From: Beroe forskalii
Lineage: Eukaryota > Ctenophora > Nuda > Beroida > Beroidae
Direction: 5' to 3'
Assembly: GCA_011033025.1 (NCBI GenBank)
Contig: WFMF01000067.1
Location: 372,001 to 436,000 of the forward strand
Length of the DNA: 64,000 nt
Shown: positions 55,201 through 63,780 of the stretch, one piece after another
How positions within the stretch are numbered: position 1 is the first letter of the stretch
How the letters are laid out: each line of letters begins with the position of its first letter
Translations under genes and position numbers: made by a program
The notes under the pieces: generated by a model
Database searches by the model: none
What the model saw: only the letters and a program-made list of their open reading frames with translations
Told to the model about the DNA's origin: nothing

Positions 55201-57663
55201 TCCTACTGCGACTCTCTAAAGTAAAGCCGTATTATGGATGTTGCCTAATAGTAATATATGTGCAGAATTGGTACTTTTCAGGAAAAATTATTTTCTTATT
55301 CTAAACTGTGTTTTGAAGTGGACTGATATTTACAGGAGGTCGAGAACAGATTACATGCAGGAGAGAAAGTGATGTCATTATCATAGTTTAGAATGGGGAT
55401 TTGATGATGATATGGTATATGGAACTGCGTGGTTTTAAGGGCGTGAGTTGAAGCTATTTAATAGGAGAAAATTTGAGCAAGAAAGAAGCATCTGGATCAT
55501 TATAGTTCCCAATGCCGAGAATCAGGTTTAGACTGTTTAAAGCTCAGAAATAGAGCGGATAATAATCTCCTTCTGACCACAATTAGTAATTTTAAGATCG
55601 TTTAAATGCTATTGTATGTTTCTACCGACCCTTTTACAATTTACATACAGCATCTACATACAGTACGAACGATTAGTAAATAGTAACGAGCAATCGGAGA
55701 GGTTTATAAAAATGGAATAATTTCAGAGGGAAAAAGGCCAAACAAATTCTGCCATTTACTATTTAGTTAAGTTCTCGAATGACCCAACTTCTCCATGATG
55801 ACCAATACTCAAACTAGCAAATAAAAGAAACTGAACACACATCATGTACGAACACACGAACACACTAACAAGTTTAACCAATACTCAATAGTATTCAGCA
55901 ATCCTTGTTCTGCGAACAAGTCCACGTTTCCTGGTTGACATCCACCAAATTCTTCTCCTGATCGAGTTTTCGCCACTTCCTGCCGAAATAGATGCTCCAA
56001 AATTTGTTTACCTTCTACGAAGCATATCTATCATGTGGGACCAATTTATTAGGGATTTAAATTTCAAAACATCATCATATGTCATACCGTAATTTGCACT
56101 ATTCGAAAAAATCCACATTTCATTTTCGAACCCACAAAATTTCGATCCCATAAAATATGTATCACAAGGTACCTGCAGGCACTGCACCGGATCCAGAAAG
56201 GCAGGACCTCCTCCGTCATGTAGAGCTTAAGGCCCGGATCACACTGACTGTTTATGTTCCACTTCAGCTTCCAGTTGAAGTACGATGTGTAGCCCTTCTT
56301 GTGGGGCCTGGGAGTCGGGAGAGGGGTGTTTGAATTTCCTTCAATCGCAAGGAAATGATATGAGAATTCCTAATTTAGTGACTTTTAGCCATTCTTCTGA
56401 CTTCTGAGGTGTCGCCATTCTTATGTTTGTAAGCGATCAATAAACCCTGTTTATTTGAAATTCCCTTGAATCACAAACGAAAAATATGAGAGTTTCTGAT
56501 TTCGAACAAAATTTCACGTGTAACGCGAGAGATGACATCAATTGTTAGACCTTGCTTTAAACCCAATTCGAACTATTGAACTTGCTTTGGGTGCTTTCCC
56601 CACTGACAGCTGCATTGTCAAAGTCTACTTTCCATTGGGTTATTATTCCATGCCACATTCCAATGAATCTAATAAATCGCAGGGCGAGGTTTTAACACAA
56701 ACACATGTGAAATTGCTAGGTAATATTTCTCATAAATATTCCTGGCATTATCATTAATAAACATTTTATTGAAAGTTTGCAATTCAGTCTACTACAGTTG
56801 ACAGCCTGTTCCCCGTGAATGTAAGTTCCGATAATGAAAAGCAGCTGCAACAGGCTACTTGACTGACGCTACCTCTGTACATCGGACAACTGTTGTAATA
56901 TTTTTTGGAAGTTACATAGCCTTACATAGTCTGAAAATTGCCTGAAAATAGCCGGGAGCTTTCAGCCAAACTTTTCGGACTACTTGGCTCAATATAAAAT
57001 GCAAATTCCACACCTAAAAACTTACAAACCTGAGGAAGTGTTCATAGCAGGGGAAGCAGAAGTGCTCGGTATCCGAGACATGGTACCAGGGCCCAGGACT
57101 CTTAATCCCGACTATACACGCTACCCCCGCGAAACACTGCATTGCTGCACTCTGACACGTCCCTGAGAGGGTTTCCGGTTTATTAATAGAGCAACTGGGA
57201 CTATAGTAGGGGGCATGAATTAATAAAGGCTTTCTTTTATTGAAGGTTAGAGGCGTGAATTAGGTGTGGCAGGCAAGGTCAGGCCGGAGTCCTGTGAAAC
57301 ACTTTCCCTGAGAGTTATGAAGAAGGGGATGTGAATAGGAGGTTTATAATTTATTGGATACCTTGCACTTGTATTGAGGTGGGGTGTGATAGGCGGGGTT
57401 AGGGTGGGTACTGGAGGAGTTAAGTTTCTTACACGGAGTGTAAGAAATTAGACAAAACTTGAAAACTACCTACATGAATTATTGGGTTTAGGATTGACAG
57501 GTTGCACAAGAATGGACGAATATCTGATGATTTCAAAAGAAAGCTGGAGATGCATTGAATGGGTTTACTAACCACCAGTGCCACATGGATTGACTTTGGG
57601 AAAGTCGCATACAGGGCTGTTCTTGTCCACCCTCTTCCGCTTCGCTGGCTTGTGGTCCTGCAT
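31935..57663 (-). CDS. KDM1B: Lysine-specific histone demethylase 2 orthologue (KDM1B/LSD2), 18 coding exons
   Basis: KDM1B is a nuclear FAD-dependent amine oxidase that removes mono- and dimethyl marks from histone H3 Lys4, in mammals with a role in oocyte imprinting and transcribed gene bodies. Coding exons (high to low): 57663-57573, 57162-57030, 56307-56173, 55979-55904, 54195-53982, 53662-53533, 52764-52639, 50129-49944, 49709-49568, 46515-46307, 45931-45790, 44835-44704, 34278-34207, 33945-33829, 33478-33353, 33235-33113, 32373-32239, 32081-31935. Total 2,436 bp gives 811 residues plus stop (human 822), with phases continuous throughout. Domains in order: C4H2C2 zinc finger, CW zinc finger, SWIRM, split amine oxidase. 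KDM1B rather than KDM1A because of the two zinc fingers and no Tower insertion. Exon 4 has an apparent GA donor. Confidence 0.95.
35985..36190. repeat. Diverged copy of the 60.25-kb hairpin repeat
   Basis: GACAGCATTGAGATG..., ATGCATCGAAATGAT and AAAATGGAGGAACCTTGTAA match in order the segment 60259-60425 (GACAGCATTGAGATGCATAT, ATGCATCGAAATGATGTCC, ACTGAGGGAACCTTATAA). Here the stem pairing is largely lost. Confidence 0.7.
37247..37530 (+). repeat. Tandem repeat, about 36-40 bp (TTGCTTGGCACTAAGATGG)
   Basis: Six to seven diverged units of GCTGTTGCTTGGCACTAAGA and TGGTTTAAGATGG in KDM1B intron 12. Later units are shortened. Confidence 0.8.
37893..37995. mobile_element. MITE of the CRE-containing family (copy 3)
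   Basis: Ends GCACGAAAAATAGGCGGCTA and GACCGCCTATTTGTTCTAAG in inverted orientation. The interior has TTAATGACGTCATATTTC. More diverged from copies 2 and 5 but closest to copy 4 (shared TTTTCAACAAT). Confidence 0.75.
38645..40275. mobile_element. 1.6-kb element with long (about 270 bp) diverged TIRs
   Basis: Left TATAGGCGCTGATCAGCGC, GATCAGCGCCTTTAAAGGAC, CAATACACTATA match the inverted right end (TATAGTGTATTGGTCCTTTA, GGATCAGCGCC, CCTGTTATAGGCGCC). Homology between the arms continues inward: TTAGTGAAA, GAT/GAGCTCTCT, TACGTCA.GAATCACTGAT on the left pair with 40010-40130 on the right. No transposase frame. Exact ends and target duplication are uncertain. Confidence 0.78.
40317..42831. mobile_element. 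2.5-kb TIR element with 5-bp TCGAA target duplication
   Basis: A 31-bp perfect TIR begins CCGGGGGATATCAGTGAGTA (40317) and its complement ends at 42831. Both sides are flanked by TCGAA (40312-40316 and 42832-42836). The interior has repeats of TTACTCAC near the left end, GTTGAATTACTATTC repeats at 40690-40795, and a hairpin at 41892-42062 whose ends are ACAGTAAATACAC... and ...GTGTATTTACCGT. No recognisable transposase. Superfamily not assigned. Confidence 0.88.
44187..44270. mobile_element. MITE of the CRE-containing family (copy 4)
   Basis: Left CGCGCGTGCGATAAATAGAC GG, right GACCGCCTATTTATATT. The interior TTTTCAACAATTTGACGTCA links it to copy 3. It is shorter, missing about 20 internal bases. 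Confidence 0.72.
44704..49709 (-). CDS. KDM1B: KDM1B exons 9-12: FAD- and substrate-binding part of the oxidase
   Basis: Residues about 364-572. Exon 9: [14 protein letters not shown], matching LEAKDRIGGRVWDD, a conserved FAD-binding stretch, and [12 protein letters not shown]. Exon 10: [20 protein letters not shown] and [20 protein letters not shown]. Exon 11: [19 protein letters not shown], nearly identical to human. Exon 12: [20 protein letters not shown] and [17 protein letters not shown]. There is no long coiled-coil Tower insertion, as in KDM1B and unlike KDM1A. Exon 10 has two candidate donors 23 bp apart. Confidence 0.94.
46061..46109 (-). repeat. Second copy of the KDM1B exon 11 acceptor end
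   Basis: TTCTAGGGATATTCTGGAGG and the following AGGGGATCATAC repeat 45920-45962 (TCTAGGGATATCCTGTAGGG, AGGGGATCATAT). The copy includes the first bases of exon 11 and its AG acceptor; offset about 141 bp. Confidence 0.8.
46277..46318 (-). repeat. Duplicated donor end of KDM1B exon 10
   Basis: CCCCTCACCTCATACTGTT occurs twice, 23 bp apart. Each copy contains the exon 10 3' end (minus AACAGTATGAG) and GTGAGG donor. Using the distal donor would insert 23 bases and shift frame. Confidence 0.85.
46518..46915 (+). repeat. GGGGTTAGATTGGAAGAGG minisatellite
   Basis: About 20 units of 17-20 bp, beginning three bases beyond KDM1B exon 10 on its acceptor side. On the minus strand it is a C/T-rich run that includes the polypyrimidine tract. 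Confidence 0.9.
46949..48484 (+). repeat. 600-bp direct duplication with internal half-repeats
   Basis: 46949-47557 and 47883-48484 are close copies. Each is built of two related halves starting near CACAACGTGGGTC(A/G)CCCT and containing CATTTCCTTGTGTTTGA. The shared frame reading YGHPSLLS and [13 protein letters not shown] is not preserved throughout (indel at the TGTCA(A)G site), so coding is doubtful. Confidence 0.85.
49195..49415 (+). repeat. GTGATACTGGC minisatellite
   Basis: About twenty 10-11 bp units alternating GTGATACTTGC and GTGATACTGGC (or GCGATAC) in KDM1B intron 9. A minus-strand frame through it (SHQYHASI repeats) is an artefact of the repeat. Confidence 0.9.
49944..53662 (-). 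CDS. KDM1B: KDM1B exons 6-8: SWIRM domain and start of the amine oxidase fold
   Basis: Residues about 217-363. Exon 6: [20 protein letters not shown], matching human FQPFYQPNECGKALCVRPDV. Exon 7: [20 protein letters not shown] and [14 protein letters not shown]. Exon 8: [17 protein letters not shown] then [18 protein letters not shown], which contains the FAD dinucleotide-binding G-x-G-x-x-G. Exon 7's donor end is repeated in a 250-bp minisatellite downstream, and exon 8's acceptor end is repeated twice upstream. Confidence 0.94.
50224..50352 (-). repeat. Two extra copies of the KDM1B exon 8 acceptor end
   Basis: CTTCCAGACTGTACCTGTGC at the exon edge (50117-50136) recurs as CTTTAAAACTGTACCTGTAC (50228-50247) and CTTCCAGACTTTACCTACG (50337-50355). 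About 80 bp of following TTAGGG(A)-rich intron is also repeated; period about 108 bp. Confidence 0.85.
50713..50760. repeat. CRE-containing ATAATGACGTCA fragment
   Basis: CCATGATAATGACGTCACTG with short inverted flanks. The same word occurs at 51730-51745, 51763-51780, 55039-55060 and, diverged, at 36990, 44069, 51868 and 55369. Confidence 0.6.
50835..50944. mobile_element. MITE of the CRE-containing family (copy 5, intact)
   Basis: Left CGCCACGCGCGAGAAATAGG, right GCCTATTTCTCGTGCGCGGC. The interior begins AGGATGACGTCATTATCCTA. It is very close to copy 2 (25567-25672), so the family was active fairly recently. In KDM1B intron 7. Confidence 0.9.
51712..51785 (+). repeat. Tandem pair of CACTGTAAACCATGATAATGACGTCA
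   Basis: Two 33-bp units, ACTGTAAACCATGATAATGA followed by CGTCATCACAC(C/G), each holding a full CRE octamer (TGACGTCA) at about 51736 and 51772. Confidence 0.8.
52411..52663 (-). repeat. Minisatellite made from the KDM1B exon 7 donor end
   Basis: Seven or so diverged units of about 20-35 bp containing CTAACCTGATTCTGACCATG. On the minus strand this is the exon 7 end (CATGGTCAGAATCAG) plus its GTTAG donor. The copy nearest the exon, at about 52589-52611, is identical over 25 bases. Further copies are degraded. Confidence 0.87.
53982..55979 (-). CDS. KDM1B: KDM1B exons 4-5: CW-type zinc finger and linker
   Basis: Residues about 120-216. With the end of exon 3 the CW domain is [41 protein letters not shown]-x2-C, W, W-x-C, C in CW order. 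Exon 5 continues [20 protein letters not shown] and [20 protein letters not shown], matching human LLKDSVAAPLLSAYYPDCVG and MSPSCTSTN. Homology places the junction at AAC AAG|GAT, but the intron then starts GATTGC instead of GT. The first four bases of intron and of exon 5 are both GATT, so the exact junction slides, yet no position gives GT-AG. Confidence 0.85.
54681..54777. mobile_element. MITE of the CRE-containing family (copy 6)
   Basis: Left TGCGCGAGAAATAGGCGGTT, right AACCGCCTATTTTTAGCGCG. Interior AATGACGTCATTATCTTAGC and TTAATGACGTATTC. In KDM1B intron 4. Confidence 0.85.
56173..57663 (-). CDS. KDM1B: KDM1B exons 1-3: start and C4H2C2 zinc finger
   Basis: Residues about 1-119. [20 protein letters not shown] has a basic patch plausible as nuclear localisation signal. 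The finger reads C-x8-C ([10 protein letters not shown]), [34 protein letters not shown], aligning with human GCTATCPVCFASASERC and SRWYHLSCGEHFCNECFDHY. Exon 3: [20 protein letters not shown] then [17 protein letters not shown], matching human KDGYDKYTTWKKIW and FMADQQLPYWVQCTKPECR. ATG at 57661-57663 is the only start in frame upstream of the finger. Confidence 0.9.
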
Positions 57664-58254
57664 CCTAGTTCAATAGTGGCGAATTTGAAATAAGGCCTCA
57701 ATTTCACAAGACTTCTAAAGTTTTAAATATCCAAGTGCTTTATTCCCCAAATCTTAGTGGCTTGTGTTCTATTGTACGAGTGATGAAAATAAGGGCACTT
57801 GCCAAACTTTATACTTTTACATTATTTCCTAGTTCAATCACCAAGTAGTTATACCAACGGAATTGAAGTTCTTTAACAGAACCACATCAAACCCGACAGG
57901 CTAACTTTTGAAATAGTATTTTTATTGGAATTTAAACAGAATTAAACACGCATACTTATGTAGGAAGAATAAGTTGAAAATATAATAATTTTAATAAAGG
58001 AATAGAAGCTACAATATCATAATTATTAAATATTCCGAATAATTAAAGAAACTAAAACTAAGTCACAACATAAGAAATATATCATAAGATTTTGATCACG
58101 CTACTTCTACAAAAACATAAACTGAGAAGGAATTTCACAAAGTATGGCTCATAAAAATCAAGCGAATCAACAGCTTTGAATAAAATCTCACATAACACGC
58201 ACGCAAACAACAGGCGAATGATTTCACTTTTATTCATGAATCAAAGTGGTGGAA

Positions 58255-58400
58255 TGATGTCGACTGTCGCCGGTTAAAAGTGTTTAATATCGTCGACTGT
58301 CGACGGTCAAAAGTGGTACATTATTGTCGACTGTTGACGGTTCAAAGTGATACATTATTGGCAAATGTCGTCCATTTAAAGTTTCGACCGTCCCCGATTC
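58255..58400 (+). repeat. TCGACTGTCGACGGTTAAAAG tandem repeat
   Basis: Three to four units of about 45 bp. Each begins with the partly self-complementary GTCGACTGTCGACGG and is followed by AAAGTG(G/A)TACATTATTG. The last unit is diverged. Confidence 0.8.
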
Positions 58401-59460
58401 AAAAGTCTTACAATTTTTCTTCGAATCGCCTATTCTCCACGCGCCGCTATCTGATTAGTGATTGATAATAAAGTTACACACAATCAGGTGCGAAAACCAC
58501 TAATTAATCAATTAGTTATTAATGATAGGGTAATCATCAGTCTGGCATAGAAAACATGCAAATCAACATAAATCAAGATGTTCATATTATTATAAGTCCG
58601 ATTGGTATGATCATGCATAAAGCATTCGTAATAATGATGTGACTTGGTCAATAAAATTTCAAGATTGATATCAATTGTATGACTATTTATGGACACCCGG
58701 CATAGATCTATATATTCCACTTTGGCATGGCGTGGTATAATGTAAGTCTTGTGCCTAATGCCACAAGACGTTGCATTAGATCAGTGCCAGACCACATTAA
58801 TACTGGTGGCATATAGATTTATGCCACAGTTATAAAACGAAATTATGATGATTTTGATAGAAGATTCTGAATAAATTATGTGATTAAGTCACTGTAAATT
58901 CAATGTTAAATGATTGTCCGTCGCTTATTTTTATTCAGAGAACTGTTTAATCAGTTAATTATTAATCAGTTAGTTAATGAGGCCATTAGATACTCCATAA
59001 TCTGAATATAAATTATCATCAGTTTCCAACAACCATAAATTACTATAGATTTCCTAAATCTTTTAAAAATAAAGCATTTATGAGGTAAAGTAAAACATGA
59101 TTCAAATTTTGATTTTATACCTCTTGTCTGCTAGGTAAAAAAAAAATTTTGCAACAATAATTTCATAATTTATAAAACAAAATAACGTTCGTCACAAGAT
59201 ATAATTAAAACTCAAATAACCCAAGTTCAATAATACTGTATATTCTCATACTGTTTCATGCTAAATTCAAATCAATAAAATTTAATCAACAAGCTATAAT
59301 ATAATTATAATCAACATTCGTTCAATAAAGTTTTTTCAATTCTAGGTTCCACAATAAGGTCAACATAATACTAACATCACTCATTCTCAGTTTCATTTGT
59401 TCAATAATATCATGTGATTTTAAGCCACAAACAAGGAACAAAAAAGTGCTGGTTTGATTC

Positions 59461-59478
59461 CCGCCCTGGCCAGGGCGG
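59461..59478. repeat. Perfect 18-bp GC palindrome
   Basis: CCGCCCTGGCCAGGGCGG equals its own reverse complement. It is followed by GTAACCCCCCGCGG, which also occurs in the arms of the 61998-62142 inverted repeat. Stands out from AT-rich surroundings. Confidence 0.85.
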
Positions 59479-59572
59479 TAACCCCCCGCGGTAATAAAAA
59501 AGACTGGCCAGGGTATATATTAGACGAACGAGTGTCACAGGGTGATATAATAAGCATAATAATATAGAACTA

Positions 59573-59738
59573 TAGGTCGAAGGAGTAACCTAATACCACA
59601 TATATGTAGTGAGCGCGAAGCGCGAACTATATATAGACGCATTATTGGCCGAAGCGAAGCTGAGGTCAATAATGGTTTGTTTTGGACGAGGCGAAGCCGA
59701 GTTCAAAACAATGTGGTATTAGGTACTCCTGAGACCTA
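59573..59738. repeat. Cloverleaf nested inverted repeat with GCGAAGC tips
   Basis: The outer arms 59573-59601 and 59711-59738 pair over about 28 bp (ACCTAATACCACAT/ATGTGGTATTAGGT core). Inside are three hairpins: 59600-59634 (TATATGTAGT/ACTATATAT), 59640-59674 (CATTATTG/CAATAATG) and 59679-59709 (GTTTTG/CAAAAC). Each has GCGAAGC in its tip, at 59615-59621, 59654-59660 and 59691-59697. Confidence 0.88.
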
Positions 59739-60088
59739 TGGTGATATTACATGGCGAAACCACAAAAATTAACGCGCTAAAAATACGTAATAACGTGAAA
59801 AACAATAAACATACTTTGACAAGAAGCATACAGACAGGTTGATGTGTAAATTTACATCCGGCCCAGATCAGAACAAATTAGTGCTAAATCGTTGGTGGTG
59901 TGTCTTGCAAGAAGAATTACAGATTTTGCCATCAACCCACAACTCTAAATCTTGATAAAGACGTCACTTTGAACATTTTGTTCATCGTGGAATGTATAAA
60001 TTCTATTACCACAGAATGCAGATCTATGTTTGTCCCATCCAAATTATGCAAATTCGATTGACACTTTACTGAGTTGCTATCATATAAG

Positions 60089-60160
60089 GGTTATAGGTTC
60101 GTTCCCGACCCTATAACCCCGGAAAATCCGGGGTTATAGGGTCGGAAACGACCATATAAC
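60089..60160. repeat. Long near-perfect hairpin
   Basis: CGTTCCCGACCCTATAACCC plus CGGA (60100-60123) pairs with TCCGGGGTTATAGGGTCGGA plus AACG (60127-60150) across a 3-base AAA loop, and weaker pairing extends outward (GGTTATAGGTT/GACCATATAAC). Confidence 0.88.
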
Positions 60161-60244
60161 ATGGGGTTATGGGATCTGACCGACCCTATACTATAGAAAT
60201 ACCCGATGTATATGGTAGCAAATAAGGGCTTATGAGCCATGTAA

Positions 60245-60352
60245 TATATAACTATAGGACAGCATTGAGATGCATATTAGTGCATATTGTACGAGGCGAA
60301 GCCGAGTTCAATATGCACAATATGCATCGAAATGATGTCCTATAGTTATATT
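60245..60352. repeat. 108-bp hairpin with GCGAAGC tip
   Basis: ATATAACTATAGGACAGCAT pairs with ATGATGTCCTATAGTTATAT. Inside, GATGCATATT and GTGCATATTG pair with CAATATGCAC and AATATGCATC. The tip is GAG-GCGAAGC-CGAG, with the heptamer at 60296-60302. A diverged copy lies at about 35985. Confidence 0.88.
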
Positions 60353-61342
60353 ATAGGGTGAGCAGAATATAAGTATGCATAAGCATGCATAATATGCATG
60401 TGAAAACTGAGGGAACCTTATAATATATATTACATCATGATAATTGGGAGCAAATTTGGAAAGCCGAGATGTCAAGAACGGGAAATAGTAGAGCCATGAT
60501 CGAGGTCATTCTCTCGTTTTGATTTTGTATCTTTTTACTTCCTCTTTCTCAGGTTTGTTGATCTAAGATGGGAAAATGTTATAGGCTATAAGAGAAGTTC
60601 TGGTGACGTCATTTTCACGTCACTATGACGTCATCAACTTAGCGAAATTTTGTTGCTTTTTTAGCGAAAATGAGCCATTTTCGAGCGCATTTTTCACCAA
60701 GAAGGAAAGGAGATAGCTGTCTGATTTTTCGGAACGACTTTTAGCAAATTTACAGAGCTTTCAGAAAATCATATGGATCATTGGGCTATCTCGATTGTTC
60801 ATCGAGATATACGCGATTTTCTAAGGTACGGTGAAAAATCGATTTCCAAATTATAGGACAAAAGTTTAATGAGTGAGATGTCAAGGACTGCGACTCATTT
60901 TGATATGAGACCGGTCAAAATATGTTGTACTGAGGCGAAATTTTCTTATAGGCTATATTTGAAGTTGGTTTGAGCCTATTTGGGTGCTGTGATGACGTCA
61001 TCAAAATCGCGTAAAACCACTAAAATAGCGTATTTTGCGATAGAATGCTATTTTGCGCTACTTTGGACATCTTCAACTCAAAGATTTTTCATCGGATTAT
61101 GTTTTACTTTGATATGATGCTTTGAGACCTTAAGATTTAGCAATAAAACGAGTTTCAGGGTGATCATTCGAAGATTGTTGTCGTGTGAGACTTCTAAAAA
61201 TTGAACTGCAAATTGATTGAAATTATGTTTATGACAAAAATTTGTACTGTAGTCCTGTTCTGTGATACGATGGTCAACTGATAATGGTTTCTCCATGTCT
61301 CGCAGTGAATAGGGATGGGAAATATACGATGGACAAGTGAAG

Positions 61343-61815
61343 CACGTGAGTTCACGCGGACGTTTTGTAGAAATTAGGGGATTTAAAGAAATTGATATTT
61401 ACACGGGATTTTCGACTTGATTACGTTGAAATGAGTTTAAATACGACTAATGCACGTGAAATTAGATCTGGTTGCCATATTTCAGCACGTGAGTACACAC
61501 GGACGTTTTGTAGAAATTAGGGGATTTAAAGAAATTGATGTTTACACGGGATTTTCGACTTGATTATGTTGAAGTGGGTTCAAATACAACTAATGCACGT
61601 GAAATTAGATCTGGTTGCCATATTTCAGCACGTGAGTACACACGGACGTTTTGTAGAAATTAGGGGATTTGAATAAATTGATATTTACATGGGATTTTCG
61701 ACTTGGTTACGTTGAAATGAGTTCAAATACGACTTATGTACGTGAAATAAGATCTAGTTGCTATATTTAAGGACGTGAGTTCGCGTGGACGATTTGTAGA
61801 AATTAAGAAATATAT
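61343..61815 (+). repeat. 143-bp tandem repeat, 3.3 copies
   Basis: Units start at CACGTGAG (61343, 61486, 61629) with a partial, diverged fourth (GACGTGAG, 61772). Each contains GACGTTTTGTAGAAATTAGG and GGGATTTTCGACTT. Confidence 0.93.
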
Positions 61816-61859
61816 CAATTCTAGTAATTCCAAGTTAGAATAACATAGTTTTGGACTTA

Positions 61860-61980
61860 GTCAGGGTGAGTTACGTGGGTTCGGCTTGCGTGTGGGCTAG
61901 TTACGAGGGTTCAGACTACGTGAGGGCAAGTAACGTGGGTCCAAACTGCCTTTGGGCAAGTAACATGGGTTCAAACTACA
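61860..61980 (+). repeat. AGTTACGTGGGTTC tandem repeat, about 31 bp
   Basis: Four units of AGT(T/A)ACGTGGGTTCA..CT(A/G)CGTG(T/A)GGGC, diverged. The plus-strand frame of Val-Ser-Tyr-type repeats is judged non-coding. Confidence 0.8.
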
Positions 61981-61997
61981 TACATCTGTCAAGATAT

Positions 61998-62142
61998 CAC
62001 CACCAAAACCGTTGGACGGTTGGTCTAGTAACCCCCCGCGGGTTTGGATGTGACAACAGAACCTGAAAAGAGACAAAATGGGCTGATCACATCCAAACCA
62101 GCGGGGGGTTACTAGACCAACCGTCCAACGGTTTTGGTGGTG
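61998..62142. repeat. 145-bp inverted repeat with about 55-bp arms
   Basis: The left arm CACCACCAAAACCGTTGGAC then GGTTGGTCTAGTAACCCCCC pairs with the complementary right arm ending at 62142; essentially one mismatch (GCGGG/AGCGG region). The spacer is about 33 bp and contains CAGAACCTGAAAAGAGACAA, a word also seen in variant form at 10147. Probably a foldback element. Confidence 0.9.
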
Positions 62143-63244
62143 TATAAACTACTATGGTATAATTCAAAATACCTTTCGATGTAATTCATAAATTTTTCGT
62201 CCTGGGTAAATTTTGCACTTTTAACGAGAACTAAATGTTCCTGTTTGGTTCAGTTGCGTCATGAAGCCTTGTTTCCACAAGCTTCGATAAACTCGGCTTC
62301 ACCTCGTGAAAAAATTCTTCATGACACAAGTTTTAGCCTATTCTACATCATATCAAGTCCAAAATAAGCTAATAACATAATAAACATATTTTACAAGCAG
62401 CGAAATTGAGCAACCTATTTTTGGAAAATTTGAGATTGAATAAATACCTAATAATGTAAAACAATACGATTCGAAGTTATTAATAACATAGAATAAAAGC
62501 TAAATATCGTCACAAATATAGAATATTGAGCAACCAGTATTTAATTTAGATTACATATTATACATTATAACATATCAAGATTCAAAACTCCAGGCATAAA
62601 AATGTAGCACAAATTAGCAATCCACTGTATATAATTGTGATGGGCAACCCAATAAAGCTAAAACTAACCACAGCATAGATTATTGAACGCATGACTTTCC
62701 ACTAGAAATAGTTAAACCTATGCCTATAACAAATATAAAGCAAAATTTCGCAAAGTCAAACCAAATACTCATGCTTCAACGTTCATGGCAGACCAAACCT
62801 GTTCAAAGTTGCAATTATAATATTAGTTGTAACTGTAGTTTATGCAGAAAGCTTTAAAACTTTATCCAGTCAATATTACTGATATTTGATAGAGGTTGCA
62901 ATGCTTAACGAGGGATATTCATATGGTGAAAGAATTGGAGATTTTTCGGAAAAACTTTTGCACAACAAAAATCTCGCCAAGACCACAATTTCTATGGTAC
63001 TAGGTATATCTATATTAATCATTTGTAGGCTCTAACCTCAATTTTTGCGATTGTAGAAGAAAATCTACACATTTTCGCCCTACCAAAACTTGAACACCAC
63101 AATTATCATAGCATACATAAATATCCCTTGTATTAAAAAAACTTTCCCACACGTGGTTGGGAAATTCGGACACAACCGATTTCTAAATTGATATAATAAT
63201 ATGATCTATCAGTTTTCATGCTGTTACTGATTATAGACTGGTTG

Positions 63245-63345
63245 TCACATACGAAAGATAGGCGGTAGTCAGGAGTAATCATTTCATCATGTCCTGAATC
63301 TCATTGTATGAAATCACTTCAACCGACTATTTTTCATGTGCAATC
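63245..63345. mobile_element. MITE of the CRE-containing family (copy 7, degraded)
   Basis: CACATACGAAAGATAGGCGG on the left and AACCGACTATTTTTCATGTG on the right are inverted. The interior no longer has an intact TGACGTCA. The oldest-looking member. Confidence 0.65.
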
Positions 63346-63780
63346 TAAGCTAATAATAAACATGCTGATATAATTTATGCTGACTAATGATTATAATATT
63401 AGCATGCTATTTGTAGTACAAAATATTAATGGCAATCCTTGTCGAGGTGGATTATTGAATCAAGTGATTCAGACAGTATTTGCCAGTTAGTGTACATTCT
63501 GATCATCAATACTTGAGCAGACACAAACTTTACAACAGTGAAATGAATTTTCAAATTATGGAGGGGCAGGAAGGTCTGCATGGGCTGTGTGATTAAAAAA
63601 CCATTCATTGATTCTGAATTTTAATTCTAGATTTTGAATATGATTCATCATTCATTCTTCAAATAACAAGAACTTAGTCCAGATGAGCAGATAAGTATTG
63701 GAAGTGATGTTGTTATGTCAGAATGAGAACATTCTTTACAGGCTACCCTCTGAAATATTTGAATGTATTCTAGAACAAAT

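Larger units (their letters stand above)
57720..63780. other. Intergenic region upstream of KDM1B
   Basis: Holds the TCGACTGTCGACGG repeat, the hairpin cluster at 59.4-60.4 kb, two related 60.6/60.97-kb segments with GTGACGTCAT or GATGACGTCATC, the 143-bp tandem repeat, a large inverted repeat at 62.0 kb and a MITE. 62143-63244 has nothing recognisable. No exon was identified. Confidence 0.55.

Noticed and set aside
59446..59466. GGTTTGATTCC resembling a tRNA B box
   Set aside because: No A box or cloverleaf-forming acceptor and anticodon arms at proper spacing upstream.
61851..62066. 71-codon plus-strand frame
   Set aside because: Covers a 31-bp tandem repeat and half of a foldback arm; repetitive composition explains the open frame.
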